In this document: positions 41,822 through 50,850 of the stretch, one piece after another | Layout: each line of letters begins with the position of its first letter | Numbering within the stretch: position 1 is the stretch's first letter | DNA from: 34-65-8 sp963529855 | GTDB lineage: Bacteria; Pseudomonadota; Alphaproteobacteria; Sphingomonadales; Sphingomonadaceae | Assembly (NCBI GenBank): GCA_963529855.1 | Contig: CAURZK010000003.1 | Location: 186,001-250,000 of the forward strand | Direction: 5' to 3' | DNA: 64,000 nt | The notes under the pieces: model-generated | The model's input: the letters and a program-made list of their open reading frames with translations, nothing else | Database searches by the model: none | Told to the model about the DNA's origin: nothing | Program-made: the position numbers and the translations under genes

Positions 41822-44179
41822 TCAGCTCTCGCTTTCGCCTTCGGGCGCCTTGGCCGCGGGCTTTTTGGCAGTGGGCTTCTTCTTCGGCCGCACTGCTTTT
41901 ACCTTGGGCGGGGCGGGGGTGAGTTCGAAAGCGGGCTTCGCTTCCTTCACACTCACGTGGACCTCGCCGCCGTCGGACAATTTGCCGAACAGCAGTTCCT
42001 CGGCCAGCGGCTGCTTGATCTTTTCCTGGATCAGGCGGCCCATTGGCCGTGCGCCGTAGAGCTTGTCGTAACCCTTGTCGGCCAGCCAGTCGCGCGCATC
42101 CTTGTCGAATTGAATGTGAACATTCTGTTCGGCCAGTTGCAGTTCGAGCTGCAGGATGAACTTGTCCACCACCCGGGCGACCGTTTCCTTGCCGAGGTAG
42201 CTGAATGCCACCACCGCATCGAGACGGTTGCGGAATTCGGGCGAGAACATGCGCTTGACCGCTTCCTCGCTCGCGTCTTCCTTCGACACGTCGCCGAACC
42301 CAATGCCCTGGCGCGCCATGTCGCTGGCGCCGGCATTAGTGGTCATGATCAGCACGACGTTGCGGAAATCGACCGTCTTGCCGTGATGGTCGGTCAGGCG
42401 CCCGTTATCCATCACCTGCAGCAGGATATTAAACAGGTCGGGATGCGCCTTCTCGATTTCGTCGAGCAGCAGCACGCAGTGCGGGTTCTGGTCGACCGCA
42501 TCGGTCAGCAGGCCGCCCTGATCGTATCCGACATAGCCCGGAGGAGCACCGATCAGGCGGCTGACCGAGTGGCGCTCCATGTATTCGGACATGTCGAACC
42601 GCTTGAGCTCGATGCCCATGATCGAGGCCAGCTGGCGCGCAACTTCCGTTTTGCCGACGCCGGTGGGGCCGGAGAACAGGAAGCTGCCGATCGGCTTGTC
42701 CGGATCGCGCAGGCCTGCGCGCGACAGCTTCATGGCCGTCGCGAGCTTCTCGACCGCTGCGTCCTGCCCGAAAACGACATGCTTGAGATCGCGCTCGAGG
42801 TTTTCGAGCGCCTTCTTGTCGTCGCTCGACACGCTCTTGGGCGGGATGCGGGCCATGGTCGCGATGACCTGTTCGATCTCGCGGGCGGTGATCTTCTTCT
42901 TCCGCTTGGACGGCGGCACCAGCATCTGCATGGCGCCGACCTCGTCGATCACGTCGATCGCCTTGTCGGGCAGCTTGCGGTCGTTGATATAACGGGCCGA
43001 CAGCTCAACAGCGGTCTTGATCGCTTCCGGCGTGTACTTGACCTTGTGATGATCCTCGAACGCGGTGCGCAGACCCTTGAGGATCTTGATCGTGTCCTCG
43101 ACCGTGGGCTCGTTCACGTCGATCTTCTGGAACCGGCGCAGCAGGGCGCGGTCCTTCTCGAAGTGATTGCGGAATTCCTTGTAGGTGGTCGAACCGATGC
43201 AGCGGATCGATCCGCTGGAAAGGGCCGGCTTCAAGAGGTTGGAGGCGTCCATCGCCCCGCCGCTGGTTGCGCCCGCGCCGATCACCGTGTGGATCTCGTC
43301 GATGAACAGCACCGCTTCGGGCATGTTCTCCAGCTCGTTCACGACCTGCTTCAGGCGCTCCTCGAAATCCCCGCGGTAACGCGTTCCTGCCAGCAGTGCG
43401 CCCATGTCGAGCGAATAGATCACCGCGTCCTGCAGCACTTCCGGCACGTCGCCTTCGACGATCTTGCGCGCGAGGCCTTCCGCAATTGCGGTCTTACCGA
43501 CGCCCGGATCGCCCACATAAAGCGGGTTGTTCTTCGATCGGCGGCACAGGATCTGGATGGTCCGGTCAACTTCCGGCCCGCGACCGATCAGCGGATCGAC
43601 CTTGCCCGCCAGCGCCTTGACATTGAGATTGACTGTGAACTGGTCGAGCGCCGTTTCCTTCTTGTTTTCCGCCTTGTCCTCGCTCGCGGGCGCTTCCTTT
43701 TCGTCGGCGCCCTTGGGGGTACGCGTTTCGAGCTGCTTGCCGCCCTTGCCGATCCCGTGGCTGATATAGCTGACCGCGTCGAGCCGGCTCATATCCTGCT
43801 GCTGGAGGAAATAGACGGCATAGCTGTCGCGTTCGGAAAACAGCGCGACCAGCACGTTGGCGCCGGTCACGGTATCCTTGCCGCTCGACTGGACATGCAG
43901 GATCGCACGCTGGATCACGCGCTGGAATCCGGCAGTCGGCTGCGGATCGGCGCCGTCGTCGGTTTTCAGCGACTGATATTCCTGGTCGAGATACTGGCGC
44001 ACGACCTCGCCCAGTTCCGTCAGATCGACCCCGCAAGCGTTCATGACCTGCCCGGCATCGTCATCGTCGACCAGCGCCAGCAGCAGGTGTTCCAGCGTCG
44101 CATATTCGTGCCGCCGGTCCGAGGCATGGCTCAACGCCGCGTGCAGCGTCTTTTCAAGGTTCTGTGCGAAACTGGGCAT
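41822..44179 (-). CDS. clpA: ATP-dependent Clp protease ATPase subunit ClpA
   Basis: A 785-residue AAA+ unfoldase. N-terminal Clp repeats (HAALSHASDRRHEYATLEHLL) are followed by D1 (Walker A GDPGVGKT) and D2 (GPTGVGKT, with DEIEKAHPDLFN). It feeds substrates to ClpP in the cytosol. The C-terminus has an added Lys/Pro/Ala-rich tail of about 35 residues. clpS, usually adjacent upstream, is not here. AGGAAAGG serves as the ribosome-binding site. Confidence 0.97.
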   Translation of the reverse strand: MPSFAQNLEKTLHAALSHASDRRHEYATLEHLLLALVDDDDAGQVMNACGVDLTELGEVVRQYLDQEYQSLKTDDGADPQPTAGFQRVIQRAILHVQSSGKDTVTGANVLVALFSERDSYAVYFLQQQDMSRLDAVSYISHGIGKGGKQLETRTPKGADEKEAPASEDKAENKKETALDQFTVNLNVKALAGKVDPLIGRGPEVDRTIQILCRRSKNNPLYVGDPGVGKTAIAEGLARKIVEGDVPEVLQDAVIYSLDMGALLAGTRYRGDFEERLKQVVNELENMPEAVLFIDEIHTVIGAGATSGGAMDASNLLKPALSSGSIRCIGSTTYKEFRNHFEKDRALLRRFQKIDVNEPTVEDTIKILKGLRTAFEDHHKVKYTPEAIKTAVELSARYINDRKLPDKAIDVIDEVGAMQMLVPPSKRKKKITAREIEQVIATMARIPPKSVSSDDKKALENLERDLKHVVFGQDAAVEKLATAMKLSRAGLRDPDKPIGSFLFSGPTGVGKTEVARQLASIMGIELKRFDMSEYMERHSVSRLIGAPPGYVGYDQGGLLTDAVDQNPHCVLLLDEIEKAHPDLFNILLQVMDNGRLTDHHGKTVDFRNVVLIMTTNAGASDMARQGIGFGDVSKEDASEEAVKRMFSPEFRNRLDAVVAFSYLGKETVARVVDKFILQLELQLAEQNVHIQFDKDARDWLADKGYDKLYGARPMGRLIQEKIKQPLAEELLFGKLSDGGEVHVSVKEAKPAFELTPAPPKVKAVRPKKKPTAKKPAAKAPEGESES

Positions 44180-44290
44180 TCGAACGGCCTTTCCTGGCTG
44201 AAGGCGAAATTCCCCTTGCGGGAGAATATGAACGGGCGTGGTTAACGAAACCTATATGGGGTCGCCCGGGAGAGTTGCGACCCGGCCCCG

Positions 44291-44494
44291 TCAAGCGCCC
44301 GGCTTTCGAAACAGCGCGTCGGCGGCGCTGCGATGTGCCGAAGCCTTGGCCCGGTGTGCCTCGACCCGCGCGATCTCGGCCTTGAGCAGCTCGATCCGCT
44401 CGCCCAGTTCGTCCTGCGAATAGGGCGCGAGATCTTCCGCGGCGAGCTTGCTCGCGGCGTCGCCCCGGGGGCGGGGAAGATCGTCGAGGTCCAT
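44291..44494 (-). CDS. DUF1192 family small protein
   Basis: A 67-residue protein matching DUF1192: MDLDDLPRPRGDAASKLAAE, then LAPYSQDELGERIELLKAEIARVEAH, which forms a helix, then SAADALFRKPGA. It is short, acidic to neutral and cytosolic, with unknown function. The start at 44494 is the family-standard one. A 111-bp gap to clpA follows. Confidence 0.8.
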   Translation of the reverse strand: MDLDDLPRPRGDAASKLAAEDLAPYSQDELGERIELLKAEIARVEAHRAKASAHRSAADALFRKPGA

Positions 44495-44598
44495 CTGGCG
44501 GCAACATCGCAAGCCGGGCGGCTTGCTGTCAATCGGAGGTGGGGTTAGTTCACGCTGAGCGCAAGGGGGCTGTCGCCTTGCTGCCACAGGGGGCATGA

Positions 44599-45606
44599 AT
44601 GACGGGGCTACTTCCGGATACGATGATTGCGATCGGGTTCGATGCGCCGGGCGGGCCCGAAGTGCTGCGCCCGATCACGGTGCCGGTACCTGTCGCAGGC
44701 GATGGCCAGGTGCTGATCCGCGTCGCCTATGCCGGAGTGAACCGGCCCGACGTTGCCCAACGCCAGGGCACCTATCCGCCGCCGCCCGGCGCCTCGCCAT
44801 TGCCGGGGCTGGAAGTGGCGGGCGAGATCGTCGCGATTGGCGAAGGGGTGCCTGAAACCAACCTCGGCGCCCACGTCTGTGCGCTCGTTTCGGGCGCAGG
44901 CTACGCCGAATATTGCATCGCCAACATGGGTCATTGCCTGCCCGTGCCCGATAACATGCACCTGGCCGAAGCTGCCGCCATCCCGGAGACACTGTTCACC
45001 GTGTGGCATAACGTGTTCGAACGCGCCTGGGCGACCGAGGGCGAAACCCTGCTGATCCACGGCGGCACCAGCGGCATCGGAACGATGGCCACCATGCTGG
45101 GCAAGGCATTTGGTCTTACCGTTATCACGACCTGCGGCGACGAGGACAAGTGTGCAGCCTCGCGCGAAATCGGCGCCGATCTCGCGATCAATTATCGATC
45201 AAACGATTTCGTCGAGGAAGTGCAGCGGTTTACCGGCGGCAAGGGCGTTGACGTTGTGCTGGACATGGTTTCGGGCGATTATGTGCCCCGCAATCTGAAA
45301 TGCCTGGCGATGGATGGCCGCCATGTCACCATCGCCGTGCTGGGCGGTATGAAGGCTGAACTGAACATGGCCGTGATCATGTCGCGGCGGCTGACCCTGA
45401 CAGGCTCTACCCTGCGGCCCCGCACCGACGCCTTCAAGGCGCTGCTGGCGGGTGAGATCGAGCGTAACGCCTGGCCGTTGTTCGCCGACGGGACCGTGCG
45501 CCCGGTGATGGACCGCACCTTTCCGCTGGGCGACGCTGCCGCCGCCCATGCGCGGATGGAGGCGGGCGATCATATCGGCAAGATCGTGCTGGAGGTGCAT
45601 GGATGA
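44599..45606 (+). CDS. NAD(P)H quinone oxidoreductase, PIG3/Qor type
   Basis: A 335-residue zinc-free medium-chain dehydrogenase. The N-terminal GroES-like domain shows RVAYAGVNRPDVAQRQGTYPPPPG, and the Rossmann domain LIHGGTSGIGTMATMLGK. PIG3-type enzymes reduce quinones with NADPH. An internal ATG (44623) is an alternative start. It overlaps the GST gene by 4 nt, suggesting a paired redox/detoxification operon. Confidence 0.92.
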   Translation: MTGLLPDTMIAIGFDAPGGPEVLRPITVPVPVAGDGQVLIRVAYAGVNRPDVAQRQGTYPPPPGASPLPGLEVAGEIVAIGEGVPETNLGAHVCALVSGAGYAEYCIANMGHCLPVPDNMHLAEAAAIPETLFTVWHNVFERAWATEGETLLIHGGTSGIGTMATMLGKAFGLTVITTCGDEDKCAASREIGADLAINYRSNDFVEEVQRFTGGKGVDVVLDMVSGDYVPRNLKCLAMDGRHVTIAVLGGMKAELNMAVIMSRRLTLTGSTLRPRTDAFKALLAGEIERNAWPLFADGTVRPVMDRTFPLGDAAAAHARMEAGDHIGKIVLEVHG

Positions 45607-46220
45607 CCGAGCGGCTCACGCTTCACGAAGATCCGCGCAGCGGCAATTGCTACAAGATCAGGCTCACCGCCGCATTGCTCGATCTGCCGTTGGCGACGCG
45701 GCATTACGATATCCTGGCGGGCGAGACGCGCACTCCGCAATTTCTCGCCGAGGTGAACGGCAATGGCCGCATTCCCGTGCTGCAGGTGGGCGACCGGTTC
45801 CTGCCGGAAAGCAATGCGGCGTGCTGGTATCTGGCCGAAGGAACGCCGCTGGTGCCGACTGACCGGTTCGACCGGGCCGACATGCTGCGCTGGATGTTCT
45901 TCGAACAATACAACCACGAACCGAATATCGCGACGCTGCGGTTCTGGCTCCGCTTCGTGGGCGAGGCGGGCCTGTCGGAACACCAGCGGGCGCAGATCAT
46001 GCCCAAGCGGATCGCCGGGTGCGACGCGCTGCGAGTGATGGACCGGCATCTGGCCGACAACGACTGGTTCGTGGGGCGGGGCGCGACCCTCGCGGATATT
46101 GCGCTCTACGCCTATACCCACACGGCGGAGGAGGGCGGCTTCCCCCTCGCGGACTTTCCTGCCGTGGTGCGGTGGCTGGATCGGGTGGCAAGCCTGCCGC
46201 GGTTCGTGACGATGGGCTGA
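45603..46220 (+). CDS. Glutathione S-transferase family protein
   Basis: A 205-residue GST. The thioredoxin-like N-terminal domain contains DPRSGNCYKIRLTAALL and the cis-Pro/Glu-Ser region RIPVLQVGDRFLPESNA. A helical C-terminal domain follows, with the N-capping box around TLADIALYAYTHTA. The substrate is unknown. ATGA overlap with the quinone oxidoreductase gene. Confidence 0.9.
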   Translation: MTERLTLHEDPRSGNCYKIRLTAALLDLPLATRHYDILAGETRTPQFLAEVNGNGRIPVLQVGDRFLPESNAACWYLAEGTPLVPTDRFDRADMLRWMFFEQYNHEPNIATLRFWLRFVGEAGLSEHQRAQIMPKRIAGCDALRVMDRHLADNDWFVGRGATLADIALYAYTHTAEEGGFPLADFPAVVRWLDRVASLPRFVTMG

Positions 46221-46324
46221 CATTACCAGCCTTTCCGTCGCGCAAGCGTAACGCGATTGCGGCGTAACGGTCACAATATGCTGGCAAAAGCCGGGGGCGA
46301 CGAACCTTGCCTCCGGAGCCACCC

Positions 46325-47206
46325 ATGGCCGAAGCATTCCCCGCCGAATTCGCCGATTTTGCCAACGTTGCCACGTTGCCGCTGCCGCGCCCAGCGATCC
46401 CCGAGCCGGACGGTCACGAGCGGCGGCGCTATCGCACGATCTGGATCAGCGACGTGCACCTGGGCACCAAGGGCTGCAACGCGGCTCTACTGATAGACTT
46501 CCTCGACCACACCGATAGTGAAACGATGTACCTGGTGGGTGACATCATCGACGGCTGGCGACTGAAGAAGAAAGTCTACTGGCCGCCCGAACACAACGAC
46601 GTGGTCTGGCGCATTCTCAAGCGCGCTCGTCGCGGCACCCGAATCGTCTATATCCCCGGCAACCACGACGAGATGATGCGGCCCTTTTCGGGCATGAACT
46701 TCGGCGGGGTGGAAATCGCGCGCGCCGCATTCCACGAAACCGCCGATGGGCGCCGGTTGATGGTGCTGCATGGCGACGAGTTCGACGCGGTCATGCTGGC
46801 GCACCGCTGGCTGGCAGTGATTGGAGACGCGCTTTACCACATGGTCATGGGCCTCAACCGCTGGGTCAACCTGGCCCGCCGCATGCTGGGGATGCCCTAT
46901 TGGTCCTTATCGAAAGTCGCCAAGCACAAGGTGAAGAACGCGGTCGAGTTTATCTCGCGTTATGAAGAGGTGGTGGCACGCGCCGCTGCCGATCGCGGGG
47001 TGGACGGGGTCGTGTGCGGACACATCCACACGGCTGAAATCCGCGCCTTCGACGGGATTGATTATTACAACGACGGCGACTGGGTCGAAGGCTGCAATGC
47101 CTTGGTCGAGCATTTCGACGGGCGGATGGAACTGCTGCATTGGCCGGAGGAAATCGCCCGCCGCAATCGCGACGCCGCTGCTGCGCTCGCCCGGCAGGCC
47201 GCATGA
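46325..47206 (+). CDS. UDP-2,3-diacylglucosamine diphosphatase-like metallophosphoesterase (LpxH family)
   Basis: A 293-residue calcineurin-like phosphoesterase. The five metal-binding blocks are SDVHLG, GDIIDGWR, GNHDEMM, HGDEFD and GHIHTAEI. The ATG at 46325 is chosen because GGAG precedes it at proper spacing; an upstream TTG at 46307 is unlikely. It may act in lipid A synthesis (LpxH role) or on another pyrophosphate. It overlaps the glycosyltransferase gene by 4 nt. Confidence 0.9.
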   Translation: MAEAFPAEFADFANVATLPLPRPAIPEPDGHERRRYRTIWISDVHLGTKGCNAALLIDFLDHTDSETMYLVGDIIDGWRLKKKVYWPPEHNDVVWRILKRARRGTRIVYIPGNHDEMMRPFSGMNFGGVEIARAAFHETADGRRLMVLHGDEFDAVMLAHRWLAVIGDALYHMVMGLNRWVNLARRMLGMPYWSLSKVAKHKVKNAVEFISRYEEVVARAAADRGVDGVVCGHIHTAEIRAFDGIDYYNDGDWVEGCNALVEHFDGRMELLHWPEEIARRNRDAAAALARQAA

Positions 47207-48279
47207 ACCGGCTCGCCCGTTTCCCAGCCTTCGACGGACCGGTGCATCCGTTTCCCGAACGGATCGCGATCGTGACCGACGCCTGGTCGCCGCAGGTAAA
47301 CGGCGTTGTGCGGACCTTGACGACCACGTGCCATCACCTGGCGTCACGCGGTCACGCGGTCATGGTTGTGTCGCCCGATCAGTTCCGTTCGCTGCCGTGC
47401 CCCACTTATCCGGAAATCCGGCTGGCGCTGCCCGCGCCCGGCACAGTAGGCCGAAGGATCGACGACTACGCGCCCGACGCCGTCCACATCGCCACCGAAG
47501 GACCGCTGGGGATCGCCGCACGGCGTCATTGCCTGGCGCAAAAAATACCGTTTACCACCGCGTACCACACGCAATTCCCCGCATATGTCGCCCGTCGCAC
47601 CCGATTGCCCGAAAGCGTGTTCTGGCGCTTCATTCGCTGGTTTCATCGCCCGGCGGAACGCGTGATGGTGGCGACCGATTCGATCCGCCGCGAGCTGCGC
47701 GATCAGGGTATAGGGCAGGTTCATCACTGGAGCCGCGGCGTGGATCTTGCCTGTTTCAGCCCTGACGCGGCTCCGCCGCCTGAATTGGCCGATTTGCCAC
47801 GTCCGATCCAGCTCTATGTCGGCCGCGTTTCTGTAGAGAAGAACCTCGAGGCGTTCCTGGGCGGCACTTATCCCGGCAGCCGGGTCGTGGTCGGCGACGG
47901 TCCTGCGCTGGAAGCCTTGCGCAGGCGCTATCCCGAAGCCCTATTCCTCGGCCGGCGGGAAGGGCGCGCGCTCGCCGGATGCTACGCCGGGGCGGACGTC
48001 TTCGTATTTCCCAGCCGGACAGATACCTTCGGACTGGTCATGATCGAAGCGCTGGCATGCGGCACGCCGGTCGCGGCCTATCCGGTGCCCGGCCCGCTGG
48101 ATATCGTGACGTCAAGTACCGGCGCCTTGGCCGAGAATCTCGACCGGGCGATTGCCGCCGCGGTATTCTGCGCGCCGCGTGAATGCATCGCGCACGCTTC
48201 CACCTTCGGGTGGGAGGTGGCGACCGACCAGTTCGTCGCGGGGCTGGTAGTGGCGGATCAGCCTGTCGCACTCGCCTAA
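47203..48279 (+). CDS. Glycosyltransferase family 4 (mannosyltransferase-like)
   Basis: A 358-residue GT-B enzyme. The N-terminus RIAIVTDAWSPQVNGVVRTL and the C-terminal donor-site region TDTFGLVMIEALACGTPVAA are typical of GT4 enzymes such as GDP-mannose-dependent alpha-mannosyltransferases. The VGRVSVEKNLEAFL region is also characteristic. Acceptor unknown; pairing with an LpxH-like gene is common in alphaproteobacteria and suggests a glycolipid or envelope role. Confidence 0.88.
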   Translation: MNRLARFPAFDGPVHPFPERIAIVTDAWSPQVNGVVRTLTTTCHHLASRGHAVMVVSPDQFRSLPCPTYPEIRLALPAPGTVGRRIDDYAPDAVHIATEGPLGIAARRHCLAQKIPFTTAYHTQFPAYVARRTRLPESVFWRFIRWFHRPAERVMVATDSIRRELRDQGIGQVHHWSRGVDLACFSPDAAPPPELADLPRPIQLYVGRVSVEKNLEAFLGGTYPGSRVVVGDGPALEALRRRYPEALFLGRREGRALAGCYAGADVFVFPSRTDTFGLVMIEALACGTPVAAYPVPGPLDIVTSSTGALAENLDRAIAAAVFCAPRECIAHASTFGWEVATDQFVAGLVVADQPVALA

Positions 48280-48322
48280 TCGCTTGCCCAAAGCGGGGTG
48301 ATGCCCTAAATCCGTGCCGCGC

Positions 48323-48354
48323 GGCCGCTCCGAAAGGGGCGGCCCTTATATTTT
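48323..48354 (+). terminator. GAAA-tetraloop hairpin upstream of trcR
   Basis: GGCCGCTCC-GAAA-GGGGCGGCC (48323-48344, one G-T wobble) followed by CTTATATTTT. It resembles a terminator for the upstream glycosyltransferase operon but lies only 24 nt before the trcR start, so it may also be part of the trcR leader. Confidence 0.5.
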
Positions 48355-48367
48355 CCAGGAGATTTCC

Positions 48368-49072
48368 ATGGCCCAGCCCACCCCGCTGATGCCGCACGCG
48401 ACCGCCACCTGGCTGGTCGACAACACCGCCTTGAGCTTCGACCAGATTGCAGACTTCTGCGGTCTCCACATCCTCGAAGTCCAGGCCATGGCCGACGATC
48501 TCGCCGGCTCGAAGTACACCGGGCGCGATCCGCTGCATTCGGGCGAACTAACCCTGGCCGAAATCGAGCGGGGGCAGGACGATCCGTCCTATCGCCTGAA
48601 GATGCAGAAGGCGCCGGTCGAAGTGACCCGGACCAAGGGCCCGCGCTATACCCCGGTATCGAAGCGCCAGGACAAGCCCGACGGCATTGCCTGGATCCTG
48701 CGCAACCATCCTGAAATCACCGATGCCCAGATCGGCAAGCTGATTGGCACCACCCGCACCACCATTGCTGCCATTCGCGACCGCAGCCACTGGAACATCG
48801 CCAATATCCAGGCGAAAGACCCGGTCACTCTTGGCCTGTGTTCGCAGCGTGAACTGGACGCCGTGGTCGCCAAGGCGGCCAAGAAGGCAGGCACCAGCGA
48901 AAGCGAAGGTGTGGCCCCAGGCACAACCAACGATCGCGACAAGCTGATTGCCGAATTGCGTGCCGAACGCGACGCGAACGAGAAGGCGGCTGCAGAAGCT
49001 GCCCAGCAGGCCGAAGCCGACGCCTGGCTGGTGGCCAAGCGCGCCGGCGAAGCGGCCGACAGCGAGGCCTGA
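48368..49072 (+). CDS. trcR: Cell cycle transcriptional regulator TrcR (DUF1013)
   Basis: A 234-residue DUF1013 protein, an alphaproteobacterial family to which TrcR belongs. The N-terminal MPHATATWLVDNTALSFDQI and the helix-turn-helix-like GTTRTTIAAIRDRSHWN are conserved; the C-terminus is an Ala/Glu-rich helix. TrcR is reported to associate with RNA polymerase and control cell-cycle genes. GGAG precedes the ATG. The gene has its own terminator. Confidence 0.92.
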   Translation: MAQPTPLMPHATATWLVDNTALSFDQIADFCGLHILEVQAMADDLAGSKYTGRDPLHSGELTLAEIERGQDDPSYRLKMQKAPVEVTRTKGPRYTPVSKRQDKPDGIAWILRNHPEITDAQIGKLIGTTRTTIAAIRDRSHWNIANIQAKDPVTLGLCSQRELDAVVAKAAKKAGTSESEGVAPGTTNDRDKLIAELRAERDANEKAAAEAAQQAEADAWLVAKRAGEAADSEA

Positions 49073-49105
49073 TCGGCGGCCAAGATCGCGAAACGCAAGG
49101 CGAAA

Positions 49106-49140
49106 GGGCGCTTCCGGCTTGGGCTGGGAGCGCCTTTTTT
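49106..49140 (+). terminator. Intrinsic terminator of trcR
   Basis: Stem GGCGCTTCC / GGGAGCGCC (one G-T wobble) with a 10-nt loop, followed by TTTTTT (49135-49140), 34 nt after the trcR stop. Confidence 0.88.
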
Positions 49141-49176
49141 CTTGCGCGGCCGCCGCTGCTGCGCCATCCAACTGAC

Positions 49177-50850
49177 ATGGATGTAAGTAGCGCGCCCTAT
49201 CAGCATCCCCTGCCATGGGGCACCGTGATCGAGCCGGTCACGCTTCCGGAATTGCTGACCCGTTCGATGGAGCGACATCCAGAAGCGCCGCTGGTCGATT
49301 TCCTTGGCCGCAAATACACCTACCGCACGATCCATGCCGAGGCTGTTCGCTTTGCCGCCGGCCTTGCCCGCCTCGGGATCGGGCGTGGCGACCGCGTCGG
49401 GCTGTTCCTGCCCAACGTACCGATTTACCTGTCCGCCTATTACGGGGCGATGATGGCAGGGGCGATCACGGTCAATTTCTCGCCGCTCTATACGGCAGAG
49501 GAACTGTGCCAGCAGGTCGAGGATTCAGGCGCCCGGATCCTGGTCACCATCGATGTGGCAAGCCTCTTGCCGACTGCACTCGACGTGCTCGAACGCTCGT
49601 CGCTCGAAACACTGGTGGTCGGGCGGCTGGGCGCAATGCTGCCTCCGATCAAGCGGGTTGCCTTGCGGTTGCTTGGGCGCAAGAGCCTGACGGAAATTCC
49701 ATCGCGGCCCAGTGTCCTGCACTGGGAAGCGGCTCTGGGCGATGCCGGCGCCGCGCGTCCATCCTATCTGGTGCCAGCCGATCTGGCGCTGCTGCAGTAT
49801 ACCGGCGGCACGACCGGGCGGCCCAAGGGCGCGATGCTGACCCACGCGAACCTGTCGGTCAACGCGATGCAGGTCGACGCGATCGACCCGTTCGACCGGA
49901 GCGAGCCAGACGTCATTCTGGGGGCGCTGCCGCTGTTTCACGTCTTCGCCAATACCTGCGTGCTCAACCGCACGGTGGCGAAAGGCGGGTGCATCGTTAT
50001 GCTGCCGCGCTTCGATGCAGGGCAAGTGCTGAAGACGATCCAGCGCACCCGGCCGACCGCCTTTCCCGGCGTGCCGACGATGTATCAGGCGCTGCTCGAT
50101 CACCCGCGTTTCTCCCGCACCGATTTCTCCTCGCTGCGCATCTGCATTTCGGGCGGGGCGCCGCTGCCCGCACCCGTGCGCGAGAAGTTCGAGGCGGAAA
50201 CCGGCGCGCGGCTGGTCGAAGGTTACGGCCTGACCGAAAGCAGCGGTGTGGTTTCGGTCAACCCTTACGTCGGTCATCGCAAGCCGGGATCGATCGGGCA
50301 GGTCATTCCCCAGACCCGGGTGATCCTGCTCGACAAGGAAGATCCCCGGCGTCTCGCGCCCGAGGGTGAACCGGGCGAGCTGGTAATCGCCGGGCCGCAG
50401 GTCATGCAGGGTTACTGGAACCGTCCGGACGCGGCTGCCAGCGCCTTTGCCGAGATTGCCGGCGAACGGTGGCTGCGCACTGGCGATGTTGCCGAGATCG
50501 ACGCCGATGGCTTCATTACCATTGTCGACCGGATCAAGGACATGATCGCGGTCGGCGGATTCAAGGTTTTCCCGAGCCAGGTCGAGGCCGTGCTGGTCGA
50601 ACATCCCGCGATCAAGGAAGCGCTGGTGCTAGGCGTGCCCGACCCGTACCTGGGTGAAACGCCGCGCGCCTACGTGACGCTGCAGGACGATGCCGAGGCG
50701 GACGGGGACGCGCTCAAGGCTTGGCTCAACGCGCGGATCGGCAAGCACGAACGCGTTTCGAGCGTCGTGGTGCGGGACGAGCTGCCCAAGACCATGATCG
50801 GCAAGCTCGACCGCAAGGCCTTGCGGAGCGAGGTGTTCGCCGAAGGGTGA
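49177..50850 (+). CDS. Long-chain fatty-acyl-CoA ligase (AMP-binding)
   Basis: A 557-residue ANL-superfamily enzyme. The AMP-binding signature is YTGGTTGRPKGAML (about residues 208-221), later GYGLTESSGVV, the hinge Asp in RTGDVAEIDADGF, and the catalytic Lys in KTMIGKLDRKAL. It activates fatty acids with ATP and CoA. No other fatty-acid genes adjoin it. Its stop abuts the bactofilin stop (TGATCA). Confidence 0.93.
   Translation: MDVSSAPYQHPLPWGTVIEPVTLPELLTRSMERHPEAPLVDFLGRKYTYRTIHAEAVRFAAGLARLGIGRGDRVGLFLPNVPIYLSAYYGAMMAGAITVNFSPLYTAEELCQQVEDSGARILVTIDVASLLPTALDVLERSSLETLVVGRLGAMLPPIKRVALRLLGRKSLTEIPSRPSVLHWEAALGDAGAARPSYLVPADLALLQYTGGTTGRPKGAMLTHANLSVNAMQVDAIDPFDRSEPDVILGALPLFHVFANTCVLNRTVAKGGCIVMLPRFDAGQVLKTIQRTRPTAFPGVPTMYQALLDHPRFSRTDFSSLRICISGGAPLPAPVREKFEAETGARLVEGYGLTESSGVVSVNPYVGHRKPGSIGQVIPQTRVILLDKEDPRRLAPEGEPGELVIAGPQVMQGYWNRPDAAASAFAEIAGERWLRTGDVAEIDADGFITIVDRIKDMIAVGGFKVFPSQVEAVLVEHPAIKEALVLGVPDPYLGETPRAYVTLQDDAEADGDALKAWLNARIGKHERVSSVVVRDELPKTMIGKLDRKALRSEVFAEG

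Noticed and set aside
41819..44245. An 808-codon open frame on the plus strand, antisense to clpA
   Set aside because: Mirrors clpA codon structure in a GC-rich genome; the translation has no recognisable domain, and clpA is certain.
44254..44262. CCCCATATA on the minus strand upstream of clpA, resembling a heat-shock sigma-32 -10
   Set aside because: No -35 box at proper spacing (the nearest CTTGAC is about 28 bp away).
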